This document shows, in pieces, positions 10,581-20,021 of a stretch of 64,000 bases of DNA. The notes beneath the pieces are model-generated. The model worked only from the letters and a program-made list of their open reading frames with translations, was not told the origin of the DNA and searched no databases. This DNA comes from Yersinia hibernica. GTDB taxonomy: Bacteria > Pseudomonadota > Gammaproteobacteria > Enterobacterales > Enterobacteriaceae. How positions within the stretch are numbered: position 1 is the first letter of the stretch; each line of letters starts with the position of its first letter. The position numbers were made by a program, and so were the translations under genes. The stretch is taken from positions 620,001-684,000 of the forward strand of contig NZ_CP032487.1 in assembly GCF_004124235.1 (NCBI RefSeq), written 5' to 3'.

Positions 10581-11864
10581 ATGTCAGATAAAGCTAAGAA
10601 AACTCACGCGAAGACTAAGTTTGGCGTTCACTCTGAAGTCGGGAAATTGCATAAAGTGATGGTTTGCGCGCCAGGGCGTGCCCATAACCGCCTGACTCCA
10701 AGTAATTGTGATGAATTATTATTTGATGATGTTCTGTGGGTAGAAAGAGCTAAACGCGACCATTTTGATTTTATGACCAAAATGCGCGAACGCGGTGTTG
10801 ATGTGGTTGAGATGCATAATCTGCTGGCTGAGACGGTGGCCATCCCGGCGGCGAAAAAGTGGATTTTAGACCAGCAAATTGTGCCGAATGAAGTGTCATT
10901 GGGCATCTTGCAAGAAACTCGCAGCTACCTGGAAAGCCTGGAGCCGCGAGTGCTAGCCGAAGTGCTGATTGGCGGTTTGTCTACCACTGAGCTGCATAAA
11001 GACGGTAAATGCGACAAAGAAGAACTGAAGCTGATCCGCGAAGCGGTTGGCATCACGGAATATTTGCTCCCTCCGCTACCGAATACACTGTATACCCGCG
11101 ATACCACCTGTTGGATTTATGGCGGTGTGACCCTGAACCCACTGTATTGGCCGGCACGTCATGAAGAAACTATCCTGACCACCGCCATCTATAAATTCCA
11201 CCCAGACTTTGGCGACGCGAATGTGAAAGTATGGTGGGGCGATCCGACACAGCACCACGGTACCGCCACATTGGAAGGTGGTGATGTGATGCCGATTGGC
11301 AATAAAACGGTGTTAATCGGCATGAGTGAGCGCACCTCTCATCAGGCCATTACACAGTTGGCTCAATCACTGTTTAAAAATAGCGCTGGGCAAGTCGAGC
11401 GCGTGATGATTGCCGCTATGCCAAAACTGCGTGCTGCCATGCACTTGGATACGGTATTTACTTTTTGCGACCGTGATGTCGTGACTCTTTACCCGGCAAT
11501 TGTGAATCAGATTCAGACTTTCTCATTACGTCCAGACAGTGGCCCAACCGGCATTAAATTAAGCCGCGACAAAGGCACATTTGTTGAGGCAGTGGCCGGC
11601 GCACTGAACCTGAAAAAACTGCGTGTAGTAGAGACCGAAGGTAATGATTACGACACCGAACGCCAACAGTGGGACAGCGGCAATAACATGGTCGCATTGT
11701 CGCCAGGTGTCGTTCTAGCCTATGACCGTAATACCAAAACCAACACCCAACTGCGTAAAGAAGGGGTGGAAGTCATTGAAATTGTTGGCAGTGAGTTGGG
11801 GCGTGGACGTGGTGGTGGCCATTGTATGACGTGCCCAATCATCCGGGATGCCGTCGATTACTAA
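10581..11864 (+). CDS. arcA: Arginine deiminase ArcA
   Basis: Hydrolyses arginine to citrulline and ammonia, the first step of the deiminase pathway; the ammonia can buffer acid stress. 427 residues, slightly longer than the P. aeruginosa enzyme (418). Guanidino-modifying-fold motifs are visible: [16 protein letters not shown], the [13 protein letters not shown] segment with catalytic acid and histidine neighbourhood, and [12 protein letters not shown] near the C-terminus with the nucleophile at Cys415. AGTTCTT precedes ATG 10581. No ornithine carbamoyltransferase or carbamate kinase gene follows; the next elements are ERIC repeats and a terminator, so the operon is only arcDA. Confidence 0.95.
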   Translation: MSDKAKKTHAKTKFGVHSEVGKLHKVMVCAPGRAHNRLTPSNCDELLFDDVLWVERAKRDHFDFMTKMRERGVDVVEMHNLLAETVAIPAAKKWILDQQIVPNEVSLGILQETRSYLESLEPRVLAEVLIGGLSTTELHKDGKCDKEELKLIREAVGITEYLLPPLPNTLYTRDTTCWIYGGVTLNPLYWPARHEETILTTAIYKFHPDFGDANVKVWWGDPTQHHGTATLEGGDVMPIGNKTVLIGMSERTSHQAITQLAQSLFKNSAGQVERVMIAAMPKLRAAMHLDTVFTFCDRDVVTLYPAIVNQIQTFSLRPDSGPTGIKLSRDKGTFVEAVAGALNLKKLRVVETEGNDYDTERQQWDSGNNMVALSPGVVLAYDRNTKTNTQLRKEGVEVIEIVGSELGRGRGGGHCMTCPIIRDAVDY

Positions 11865-11866
11865 TC

Positions 11867-11989
11867 CCCTTCGGCCTTGCAGCCACAGGGTTGTTAGCTG
11901 CTCGCACTCACCCGAGTCACTGACTTGAGTCAGCTCATCGGGATTCGTTTGTTGGCAGCCTACCTGTGGCTCCAATGACTTTGGGGATG
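11867..11989. repeat. ERIC element
   Basis: The core CTCACCCGAGTCACTGACTT and the following GTCAGCTCATCGGGATTCG match the reverse complement of the enterobacterial repetitive intergenic consensus core, including both regions used for ERIC primers. The ends are inverted (CCTTGCAGCCACAGG against CCTGTGGCT). Length 123 bp, close to the canonical 127. It starts two bases after the arcA stop, so it is transcribed in the mRNA 3' region. Confidence 0.88.
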
Positions 11990-12013
11990 CCCTTCGGCCT
12001 TGCAGCCACAGGG
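11990..12013. repeat. Direct repeat of the ERIC terminus
   Basis: The 24 bases at 11990-12013 repeat exactly those at 11867-11890, the left end of the ERIC element, and then diverge. This looks like the stub of a second, truncated copy in tandem. Confidence 0.8.
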
Positions 12014-12040
12014 TATTTGACGGGTTCGCTCTTAAAAAAA

Positions 12041-12095
12041 TAGCCGATAGTGGGTAGCAGAACAGCGCTATTTTGCTATCGGCTATCGGTTTTTT
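12041..12095 (+). terminator. Intrinsic terminator of the arcDA transcript
   Basis: TAGCCGATAG at 12041-12050 pairs perfectly with CTATCGGCTA at 12076-12085, followed by TCGG and a six-base T-run. The 25-base loop is long but the stem and T-run are strong. Confidence 0.75.
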
Positions 12096-12136
12096 AATAC
12101 TTAAATGTGGTGGGCTGAGATGAAAAGGATCCTGGC

Positions 12137-12376
12137 GTGAAATATGTTTATGGCGTGTGCTTCTGCATAATCGTGGTGCTAACCACACTGTTTGCGTTCC
12201 AAAATAGTGGAACAGTGAACTTATCTTTACTTTTCACGCAAATAACACTACCCATTTCAGTACTAATTGTGCTGATCTATTTTTTAGGAATGTTTACCGG
12301 GGGATTATTAATCACACTGATAAGAGCGCTGGTACGTAATATGGCGCAGAAAAACCGAGATATCTCGCGTTCTTGA
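12137..12376 (+). CDS. Small LapA-domain (DUF1049-like) membrane protein
   Basis: A 79-residue protein with two hydrophobic segments (about residues 3-20 and 37-62) joined by FQNSGTVNLSLLFTQITLP and ending in a basic, polar tail. This is the layout of LapA-domain proteins (the E. coli YciS/LapA group), which help control lipopolysaccharide assembly. The function here is not established. The GTG start at 12137 has AAGGAT nine bases upstream. It stands alone between a terminator and a second ERIC-like fragment. Confidence 0.72.
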   Translation: MKYVYGVCFCIIVVLTTLFAFQNSGTVNLSLLFTQITLPISVLIVLIYFLGMFTGGLLITLIRALVRNMAQKNRDISRS

Positions 12377-12466
12377 CGTTGTAGGGTGGCTAGCTCTGTG
12401 TACTGACTTGCGTAAGCTCATCGGTTCAATCGCATACAGCTTACCTGCAACTCCAATGACTTGGGG
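12374..12466. repeat. Diverged ERIC-like repeat
   Basis: Contains TGACTTGCGTAAGCTCATCGG, resembling the ERIC core, and ends TACCTGCAACTCCAATGACT like the element at 11867-11989 (CTCCAATGACTTTGGGG). The ends are imperfectly inverted (GTTGTAGG against CCTGCAAC). Shorter than a full element, so probably internally deleted. Confidence 0.65.
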
Positions 12467-12529
12467 TATAAAAAGTGTGAATAACTAATCTGCAATAATT
12501 TTGAAAATCTGACTCAACGAGATCTTATA

Positions 12530-13612
12530 GTGAAGATAAAAACAGTAGTCACTCTGTTATTAGCGTTTCTTCTCGCTGCTTGCGACCGAACTCCCCCAGA
12601 AGTCGTGGAGAGTGTGCGTCCGGTAAAAATATTTACTGTTGAAGACAGTGGACAAAATGGGACTCGTTATTTCCCAGCCCGATTACAGGCGGGCGATGAA
12701 ACCCAACTCTCCTTTAAACGCAGTGGGCAGTTGCAACAATTGCTGGTTCGCGAAGGTGAGCAGGTGAAAAAAGGCCAGGTTATCGCCAAACTGAATGACA
12801 CTGACTTGAGCTTGCGAGTCAGAGATCGTCAGTCCACCTTTAATCTGGCTCGAGATCAGTTTAATCGTTTCAATACCTTGCAAGGGCAACGGGCCGTTTC
12901 ACGCGCCGAGTTGGATGTTCGCCGCGCTGAGATGGAGTCCGCCCGAGCAGCGCTGGAAATTGCGCAAAAAGAGCTCAGTGATGCGACCATCACCGCACCT
13001 TTCGACGGTATTATCGCCAATGTTAATGTGCGGAATCATCAGGTAATGGCACCTGGCCAAACGGTGGCGACATTAAGTGCATTGGATACGCTGGATGTGG
13101 TCTTCAGTGTGCCAGAGCGTCTGTTTACCACATTGGATATCAGCAACCGCAACTACAAGCCGACGGTATTACTTAACCATTTGCCGGGGCGCGAATTTGT
13201 TGCTGAATATAAAGAACACACCACTTCGACGACTTCCGCTTCCCAGACTTTCCAGGTCACATTGACCATGAAACGCCCGGCAGATATGCCATTGCTTTCT
13301 GGTATTAGTGGCCGGGTAAGAATTAACTCTGGAAATCTTTCAGGGACTAACCACCCCACCATTGTGGTGCCAGTCGAGGCGGTATTTAACCCCGACACTA
13401 CCCAGTTGAATGATGCTCGGGTTTGGGTCATCAAGAATGATGATGGTCAGATGCATGTTGAAGAGCGCAAAGTGCAAGTGGGCCAGCTAACAGCGAATGG
13501 CATTCAAATCACGTCTGGACTGGCTGACGGTGAGCAAATTGTCTCGGCCGGTACTGGTGAGCTTCGCCCCAATCAAATTGTCCGGGCTTGGGTTCGTGAG
13601 CGGGGTCTCTAA
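12530..13612 (+). CDS. RND efflux periplasmic adaptor, lipoprotein
   Basis: Membrane fusion protein linking an RND pump to an outer-membrane channel. A lipoprotein signal peptide (MKIKTVVTLLLAFLLAACDR) puts the acylated Cys at residue 19. Then follow the lipoyl half-motif GQLQQLLVREGEQVKKGQ, an alpha-hairpin (about residues 95-145), the second lipoyl half with ATITAPFDGIIANVNV, and beta-barrel and membrane-proximal domains. 360 residues, normal for the family. GTG start at 12530. The stop overlaps the pump start (TAATG), so the two are co-translated. No outer-membrane factor gene is adjacent; TolC would be the expected partner. Confidence 0.9.
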   Translation: MKIKTVVTLLLAFLLAACDRTPPEVVESVRPVKIFTVEDSGQNGTRYFPARLQAGDETQLSFKRSGQLQQLLVREGEQVKKGQVIAKLNDTDLSLRVRDRQSTFNLARDQFNRFNTLQGQRAVSRAELDVRRAEMESARAALEIAQKELSDATITAPFDGIIANVNVRNHQVMAPGQTVATLSALDTLDVVFSVPERLFTTLDISNRNYKPTVLLNHLPGREFVAEYKEHTTSTTSASQTFQVTLTMKRPADMPLLSGISGRVRINSGNLSGTNHPTIVVPVEAVFNPDTTQLNDARVWVIKNDDGQMHVEERKVQVGQLTANGIQITSGLADGEQIVSAGTGELRPNQIVRAWVRERGL

Positions 13613-16600
13613 TGAAGCTGCTTGATAATTTTATCAATAATACTACCCGTATCTGGTTAACAATTTTGTTGCTGGGTATTGGTGGCGTTATTGCCTATCT
13701 CAATATAGGTAGGCTGGAAGACCCCGCTTTTACCATCAAAACGGCGGTAGTGGTGACTCGCTATGATGGGGCATCGGCGCAACAGGTTGAGGAAGAAGTC
13801 ACATTACCTCTTGAGAATGCCATTCAGGAGCTCTCTTATGTTGATGATGTGACCTCTATTTCCAGTGCCGGGTTGTCGCAAATCACTATCAATATTCGTG
13901 CGCAATATGGTGCGAATGAGTTGCCGCAAATCTGGGATGAATTACGGCGCAAAATAAATGATAACAGTGTGCGTTTGCCACCGGGGGCCAGTGCGCCGAT
14001 GGTCAATGACGACTTCGGCGATGTGTACGGCTTCTTCTTCTCACTCACCGGGGACGGCTACAGCAATCAGGATTTACGTAACTTTGCTGAGCAGTTGCGG
14101 CGTGAGTTGGTACTGGTGCCCGGCGTCGGGAAAGTGGGGATTGTCGGTATCTTGCCGGAAGAAGTTCAGGTGGAGATTTCTCGCGCCCAGATGACGGCGG
14201 CCGGTATTACACCGCAGCAGTTGTCCGATTTGCTGGCGCGCCAGAATGTGGTGTCCGATGCCGGCCAGTTGCAGGTTGGCAGTGAGTCGATTCGTCTGCA
14301 TCCGACCGGTGAATTCCAGAGTGTCCAAGAGCTTGGAAACTTACTGGTGAGTCAGCCTGGCAGCCCAAAAAGTGTCTATTTGCGCGACATCGCGACTGTG
14401 ACACAAGGTTTTGGCCATTCACCGACTAATATTTATCGCGCTAATGGTAAGCCGGCACTGGCGCTGGGGATCTCATTTGCCCCGAATGTCAACGTTGTGA
14501 ATGTGGGTAATGCCATTAAAGCTCGGCTGGCGCAGTTGGAGGGTGAGCGCCCGTCAGGCATGCATATCAATGTATTTTATGACCAGTCCCATGAAGTTGA
14601 AGGGGCGGTTAATGGCTTTATTCTGAACTTCCTGTTGGCGCTGTTAATTGTTGTTGTCACCCTGCTGATTTTTATGGGGGTGCGCAGTGGCGTGGTGATT
14701 GCCATCTCACTGGCACTGAACGTGCTCGGCACCTTGCTCATTATGTGGCTGTTTAATATTGAGCTACAGCGAGTGTCATTAGGGGCGCTGATTATCGCGC
14801 TCAGTATGTTAGTGGATAACGCCATTGTGGTGGTGGAGGGGATTGTGGTTGGCCGTCAGCGCGGCGAAAGCATTTCCACGGCCATCGGCAATGTCGTGAA
14901 GCGCTCAATGATGCCGCTGTTAGGGGCGACCATCATTGCCATTCTGGCCTTTGCCCCTATCGGCTTGTCTAATGATGCAACCGGTGAATACTGTAAATCG
15001 TTATTCCAGGTGTTGTTGATTTCTCTGATGTTGAGCTGGTTCACCGCCCTGACGTTAACGCCGGTCTTCTCCAAATGGGCATTTGATAATCAGAAACCGG
15101 CGAAAGTGGCGGCGGATGAACCCGCCAAGCAACCTTATGATGGTTGGTTATTCCGCTATTATCGCGTAGTGCTGAATAAGTTACTGCGGCATCGTACGGT
15201 GACTTTGGTGCTGCTGGCGACAATGTTAGTGGCGTCAGTCGTGGGCTTTGGTCATGTTCGCCAAAGTTTCTTCCCGCCATCAAACACACCTATTTTCTTT
15301 GTTGATATTTGGCTGCCGAATGGCACTGATATCAGCTATACCGAAGGGGTGGCGAATAAGGTCGAGCAGTATATCAAGCAGCAAACAGGGGTGGCTGACA
15401 CCATGGCAACCATAGGTCAGGGCGCAATGCGCTTTATGCTGACTTATAACGCCCAACGTCACTATCCTAACTATGCGCAGGTGATGGTGCGCACTGAGCA
15501 GCTTGACCAGATCCCCGGTTTGATTGATGAAATCGAATCCTATATGCACGATGAATACCCGCAAGTTGATGCGCAGATAAAACGCATCATGTTCGGGCCA
15601 TCAAACAACAGTTCCATTGAAGCCCGCTTTGTTGGTCCGGACCCAGAAGTGTTGCGTAGTTTGGCAGCACAGGCAGAAAAAGCGATTATTGCGGACCCGA
15701 TGGCGGATGGTGCCAGGCATGATTGGCAGGATCGTAGCAAAATGATCCGGCCACAATTCTCTGATTATCTGGGCCGCGAGTTGGGGGTCGATAAACGTGA
15801 GGTTGATGGCACATTGCGCATGAGTTTTGGCGGCCTACCGGTAGGGTTGTACCGCGATGGTACTCGCCTGATGCCGATTGTCCTGCGCACACCGGATTCC
15901 GAGCGACTCAATGCTGAGCGGCTAAATGATGTGATGGTGTGGAGTCAGGCGCGGCAGGCCTTTATCCCGATTGATAATGTTGTCACCAGTTTTGAAACCG
16001 AGTGGGAAGACCCGCTGATTATGCGTTTGGATCGCAAGCGGACATTAACGGTGCAAACAGACCCAACCCAGCAGGGCGGGGAAACCTCAGCAGAGTTATT
16101 GCAGCGCATCAGGCCTGGGGTGGAATCCATCCAGCTGCCACGCGGTTATGAACTTGAATGGGGCGGTGACTATGAAAGTACCACAGAAGCACAACGGGGT
16201 ATTTTCATCAGCTTGCCCATCGCCTTCCTGATAATGTTTGTGGTGACGGTCTTGATGTTTAGCTCGGTACGTAATGCTCTGGCTATTTGGCTGACAGTAC
16301 CATTAGCCCTTATTGGCGTGACGGTCGGCTTCTTACTTACCGGTATTCCATTTGGTTTTATGGCGCTGTTGGGGCTGCTCAGTTTGAGTGGGATGTTGAT
16401 ACGTAACGGGATTGTGTTAGTGGAAGAAATTGGCTTACAGCGGCAGGAAAAACCGTTGCGTGATGCCATTATTGATGCTTCAACTGCGCGTCTGCGCCCT
16501 ATCATGCTAACCGCGTTTACCACGGTATTGGGGCTGGCTCCGCTGCTGAGTGATGCTTTCTTCCAAAGTATGGCCGTGGTTATTATGTTCGGTCTGGGCT

Positions 16601-16698
16601 TTGCTACCGTGCTGACATTGCTGGTGTTGCCAGTGATATATAGCTGTATGAACCCGGAACCTAAAGATAAGGTGCACGATGAGCCGGTCAGTGAGTAA
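13612..16698 (+). CDS. RND multidrug efflux transporter, inner-membrane pump
   Basis: Proton-driven AcrB/MexB-superfamily pump, 1028 residues. It has an N-terminal transmembrane helix, a first periplasmic domain (about 35-335), helices 2-6 with the proton-relay stretch LGALIIALSMLVDNAIVVVEG (two acidic residues), a cytoplasmic break near residue 500, then the second periplasmic domain and helices 8-12 (LLSLSGMLIRNGIVLVEEI). It belongs to the subgroup that starts MKLLDNFINNTT rather than to AcrB itself. The substrate cannot be told from sequence. One-base overlap with the adaptor gene. Confidence 0.92.
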   Translation: MKLLDNFINNTTRIWLTILLLGIGGVIAYLNIGRLEDPAFTIKTAVVVTRYDGASAQQVEEEVTLPLENAIQELSYVDDVTSISSAGLSQITINIRAQYGANELPQIWDELRRKINDNSVRLPPGASAPMVNDDFGDVYGFFFSLTGDGYSNQDLRNFAEQLRRELVLVPGVGKVGIVGILPEEVQVEISRAQMTAAGITPQQLSDLLARQNVVSDAGQLQVGSESIRLHPTGEFQSVQELGNLLVSQPGSPKSVYLRDIATVTQGFGHSPTNIYRANGKPALALGISFAPNVNVVNVGNAIKARLAQLEGERPSGMHINVFYDQSHEVEGAVNGFILNFLLALLIVVVTLLIFMGVRSGVVIAISLALNVLGTLLIMWLFNIELQRVSLGALIIALSMLVDNAIVVVEGIVVGRQRGESISTAIGNVVKRSMMPLLGATIIAILAFAPIGLSNDATGEYCKSLFQVLLISLMLSWFTALTLTPVFSKWAFDNQKPAKVAADEPAKQPYDGWLFRYYRVVLNKLLRHRTVTLVLLATMLVASVVGFGHVRQSFFPPSNTPIFFVDIWLPNGTDISYTEGVANKVEQYIKQQTGVADTMATIGQGAMRFMLTYNAQRHYPNYAQVMVRTEQLDQIPGLIDEIESYMHDEYPQVDAQIKRIMFGPSNNSSIEARFVGPDPEVLRSLAAQAEKAIIADPMADGARHDWQDRSKMIRPQFSDYLGRELGVDKREVDGTLRMSFGGLPVGLYRDGTRLMPIVLRTPDSERLNAERLNDVMVWSQARQAFIPIDNVVTSFETEWEDPLIMRLDRKRTLTVQTDPTQQGGETSAELLQRIRPGVESIQLPRGYELEWGGDYESTTEAQRGIFISLPIAFLIMFVVTVLMFSSVRNALAIWLTVPLALIGVTVGFLLTGIPFGFMALLGLLSLSGMLIRNGIVLVEEIGLQRQEKPLRDAIIDASTARLRPIMLTAFTTVLGLAPLLSDAFFQSMAVVIMFGLGFATVLTLLVLPVIYSCMNPEPKDKVHDEPVSE

Positions 16699-16731
16699 CT
16701 TATGGTGTTATTGAATCTAAGATAACTTCAG

Positions 16732-16758
16732 CAGCCCCATTATTGGGGCTGTTTTTTT
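16732..16758 (+). terminator. Intrinsic terminator of the RND operon
   Basis: CAGCCCC (16732-16738), loop ATTATT, GGGGCTG (16745-16751), then seven T. Thirty-three bases after the pump stop codon. Confidence 0.92.
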
Positions 16759-16844
16759 ATGTGTCACATGGGCTGGATTTATTCTTAAGCCCTAAACGCA
16801 TTCTGTGCACTGGCTCTCTTCCCACTCCTGAATACTCACTCTTT

Positions 16845-16893
16845 CGTTCCATTATGAAACGCAACTAACACAGTGAAGTTTCATAATGGAACG
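16845..16893. promoter_or_regulatory. Paired inverted operator upstream of gldA
   Basis: CGTTCCATTATGAAAC at 16845-16860 is repeated as its exact reverse complement at 16878-16893. Each arm is itself a near-palindrome (GTTyCATwATGrAAC), so this looks like two operator copies about 33 bp apart, roughly three helical turns, on the same face. It ends 114 bp before gldA. The regulator is not identifiable here. Confidence 0.7.
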
Positions 16894-17007
16894 TTTTCAT
16901 TATCGATTCCCAGTCTATTTTTTGCGCTTATAGTAGTTCCAGTTTCATCAAATTGACCTTAAAAAATATTCATTCTTACGTTATCTCTTACGCTACAGGA
17001 GCAAGAT

Positions 17008-18102
17008 ATGCTGAAAGTCATTCAATCTCCGTCTAAATATATTCAAGGTGCCAATGCATTACAGTCCATTGGTGAATTTGCTAAGTTACTGGCTAATAAC
17101 TATTTTATTATTGCTGATGATTTTGTGATGAAGCTAACGGCGGATGCTGTTGGCGCGAGTTTACAAGCCAATGAGTTGGAAAATCATTTCAGCCGCTTTA
17201 ACGGCGAATGTTCACGGCAGGAAATTGAGCGCCTCACGGTTGAGCTGAAAAAACATCATTGCAACGGAGTGATTGGTATTGGGGGAGGGAAAACTCTCGA
17301 TACAGCAAAAGCAATTGCTCACTATCAACATATTCCCGTCATTGTGGTGCCGACCATTGCTTCTACCGATGCGCCAACCAGTGCATTATCAGTGATTTAT
17401 ACCGAACAGGGCGAATTTGCTGAATATCTTATTTACCCCAAAAACCCAGACATCGTCCTGATGGATACCGCGATTATTGCAAAAGCGCCGGTGCGTTTAC
17501 TGATTGCCGGTATGGGGGATGCGCTCTCGACTTATTTTGAAGCACAGGCCTGTTTTGATGCCAAAGCCACCAGCATGGCCGGGGGCGCGTCAACATTAGC
17601 CGCAGTCACTTTGGCCCGTTTATGCTACGAAACCCTACTGGCGGAGGGTTTCAAAGCCAAGCTGGCAGTAGAAGCGGGGGTGGTCACTGAGGCCGTGGAA
17701 CGTATTGTCGAAGCCAATACTTACTTAAGTGGTATTGGTTTTGAAAGTAGTGGTTTGGCGGCGGCACATGCTATTCATAATGGTTTCACCGTCTTGGAAG
17801 AGTGCCACCATCTGTATCATGGCGAGAAAGTGGCCTTCGGTACTCTGACTCAACTGGTATTACAAAACAGCAGTATGGAAGAGATAGAAACGGTGCTTTC
17901 ATTCTGCCAACAACTCGGTTTACCCATCACATTAGCCGAAATGGGGGTGTCACAGGATATTGAAAGTAAGATTCGCGCGGTTGCTGAGGCCAGTTGTGCC
18001 GAGGGTGAAACCATTCACAATATGCCGTTTGCCGTCACAGCAGATAGCGTTTATGCCGCTATTATTGTGGCTGACCGTTTAGGCCAGGCTTTCCTCAATT
18101 AA
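17008..18102 (+). CDS. gldA: Glycerol dehydrogenase GldA
   Basis: NAD-dependent, metal-containing (group III) alcohol dehydrogenase interconverting glycerol and dihydroxyacetone. 364 residues; E. coli GldA has 367. NAD-binding GVIGIGGGKTLDTAKAIAHY lies near residue 90. Metal-ligand regions are LLIAGMGDALSTYFEAQA, GLAAAHAIHNGF and ECHHLYHGEKVAFG. ATG 17008 follows AGGAGC. It lies 93 bp before dhaK in the same direction, forming a glycerol-to-dihydroxyacetone-phosphate module. Confidence 0.95.
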   Translation: MLKVIQSPSKYIQGANALQSIGEFAKLLANNYFIIADDFVMKLTADAVGASLQANELENHFSRFNGECSRQEIERLTVELKKHHCNGVIGIGGGKTLDTAKAIAHYQHIPVIVVPTIASTDAPTSALSVIYTEQGEFAEYLIYPKNPDIVLMDTAIIAKAPVRLLIAGMGDALSTYFEAQACFDAKATSMAGGASTLAAVTLARLCYETLLAEGFKAKLAVEAGVVTEAVERIVEANTYLSGIGFESSGLAAAHAIHNGFTVLEECHHLYHGEKVAFGTLTQLVLQNSSMEEIETVLSFCQQLGLPITLAEMGVSQDIESKIRAVAEASCAEGETIHNMPFAVTADSVYAAIIVADRLGQAFLN

Positions 18103-18195
18103 GTGGGCCGATAGGCAAGCTAACTGACCGAGTTCGCCGGTGTGATTCATCATCGGCAACTCAACTTCCCAGCATTCCCGCTCGCGGAGCATAAA

Positions 18196-19266
18196 ATGAA
18201 AAAATTAATTAACAGCGTTGAGAGTGTATTACAGGAACAAATTCAGGGGTTGGTTGCGGCCCATCCTGAGCTGGTATTGCATCAGGAACCTCTTTTTATC
18301 ACTCGGATAGATGCCCCGGTGAGGGGCAAAGTGGCCTTGATGTCTGGCGGTGGCAGTGGTCATGAACCTATGCACTGCGGTTTTATCGGCGCAGGTATGC
18401 TGGATGGTGCTTGCCCTGGTGAGATTTTCACCTCGCCGACCCCCGATCAAATGTATGAATGCGGCCAAGCCATTGATGGCGGGCAGGGCGTACTGATGCT
18501 AATCAAGAATTACACTGGCGATATTCTTAATTTTGAAACGGCGGCAGAGCTGTTACATGCCGAGGGAACCGCAGTTGGCACAGTAGTCATTGATGATGAT
18601 GTGGCCGTCAAAGATAGCCTGTATACCGCCGGCCGGCGAGGGGTGGCCAATACGGTCATTATTGAAAAGTTACTCGGGGCTGCTGCGGTTCGTGGTGATT
18701 CATTGGATGAATGCGTGGCGCTCGGCCAAAAAATCAATAATCAGGGGCACTCTATCGGCATTGCTCTCGCCGCTTGTACTGTACCTGCGGCGGGTAAACC
18801 GTCCTTTACATTAGCTGAAAATGAGATGGAATTTGGGGTGGGCATCCATGGCGAACCCGGCATTGAACGGCGGCCATTTACCTCGTTGAATGACACCGTG
18901 GACGCCATGTTCCAAACCCTGATTGAACATGGTAGCTACCAGCGCACATTGCGCCATTGGGACAGACAAGCAGAGGATTGGCGTGAGACGCGCCAAAGCA
19001 AGCAGCCACTGGCGAAAGGTGATCGAGTCATTGCTCTGGTCAATAATTTGGGGGCGACGCCGCTATCAGAGCTTTATGGTGTCTGGCACCGTCTGGCTGC
19101 CTGTTGTGCCGATTTTGGTTTGACCATTGAGCGCAAACTGATTGGCTCTTATTGCACCTCATTGGATATGCAGGGCATGTCTATTACGTTGTTGAAGGTG
19201 GACGATGAGCTACTGTCTCTATGGGATGCACCAGTGAATACCCCGGCCCTTCGCTGGGGCTGCTGA
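18196..19266 (+). CDS. dhaK: PTS-dependent dihydroxyacetone kinase, substrate-binding subunit DhaK
   Basis: Binds dihydroxyacetone covalently as a hemiaminal; DhaL then phosphorylates it. 356 residues, equal to E. coli DhaK. Seen: LMSGGGSGHEPMHCGFIGAG near residue 49, KNYTGDILNFETA near 104, and the substrate-binding histidine in FGVGIHGEPGIERRPF (His218, same number as in E. coli). ATG 18196 is chosen by homology; the longer frame from 18142 adds 18 unsupported residues. It ends 93 bp before dhaL. Confidence 0.96.
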   Translation: MKKLINSVESVLQEQIQGLVAAHPELVLHQEPLFITRIDAPVRGKVALMSGGGSGHEPMHCGFIGAGMLDGACPGEIFTSPTPDQMYECGQAIDGGQGVLMLIKNYTGDILNFETAAELLHAEGTAVGTVVIDDDVAVKDSLYTAGRRGVANTVIIEKLLGAAAVRGDSLDECVALGQKINNQGHSIGIALAACTVPAAGKPSFTLAENEMEFGVGIHGEPGIERRPFTSLNDTVDAMFQTLIEHGSYQRTLRHWDRQAEDWRETRQSKQPLAKGDRVIALVNNLGATPLSELYGVWHRLAACCADFGLTIERKLIGSYCTSLDMQGMSITLLKVDDELLSLWDAPVNTPALRWGC

Positions 19267-19359
19267 TGCCCGGTGAATTTGACATTGCAGGGCCGTGGTA
19301 CCAGAAATTTATTAGCAAACAACATTTATTAGCAAACAATAATGTGCCAGGAGAAAGTC

Positions 19360-19992
19360 ATGGGACTTACCAAACAACAGATTGTCAGTTGGTTGCAACT
19401 TTGTGCTGAGGTTTTCAGTGAACAACGGGATTTTCTGACACAGCTGGATACTGAAATCGGCGATGGTGACCACGGCCTGAATATGAATCGTGGTTTTAAT
19501 AAAGTGGTCGAAAAATTACCCTCCTTTGCTGATAAAGATATTGGTTTCATTCTGAAAAATACCGGTATGACCCTGCTTTCAAGTGTTGGCGGCGCGAGTG
19601 GCCCTCTGTTCGGCACTTTCTTTATTCGCGCAGCACAAAGTACCAACGCCAAGCAGAGCCTGGATTTGCCCGCAGTCTGCCAGATGTTTAAAGATGGTGT
19701 TGAAGGGGTGGTGATGCGCGGCAAAGCTGAGCCGGGTGATAAAACCATGTGTGATGTTTGGTGGGCGGTGGTGGCACAACTTGAACAGGCCAACCAGCAA
19801 GGGGTGCCGCTGGTGGATGCATTACAGCAAACTGTTGAACGCGCCCAGCTTGCATTGGCTGGGACTATCACCATGCAGGCGCGCAAAGGCCGTGCCAGTT
19901 ATCTTGGCGAGCGAAGCATTGGCCATCAAGACCCGGGGGCGACATCCGTGATGTTGATGATGCAGGCGCTGTGGCAGGTTGCTAGCCACTAA
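19360..19992 (+). CDS. dhaL: Dihydroxyacetone kinase ADP-binding subunit DhaL
   Basis: Carries a tightly bound ADP that is rephosphorylated by DhaM and passes the phosphate to dihydroxyacetone on DhaK. 210 residues, as in E. coli. The metal/ADP-binding aspartates are in DTEIGDGDHGLNMNRGF (about residues 28-44), and LSSVGGASGPLFGTFF is the conserved glycine-rich loop. ATG 19360 follows GGAGAAAG. The gene runs to within 30 bp of dhaM. Confidence 0.95.
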   Translation: MGLTKQQIVSWLQLCAEVFSEQRDFLTQLDTEIGDGDHGLNMNRGFNKVVEKLPSFADKDIGFILKNTGMTLLSSVGGASGPLFGTFFIRAAQSTNAKQSLDLPAVCQMFKDGVEGVVMRGKAEPGDKTMCDVWWAVVAQLEQANQQGVPLVDALQQTVERAQLALAGTITMQARKGRASYLGERSIGHQDPGATSVMLMMQALWQVASH

Positions 19993-20021
19993 TGTGGTTC
20001 ACAAGATTATCAGGAGGAAAG

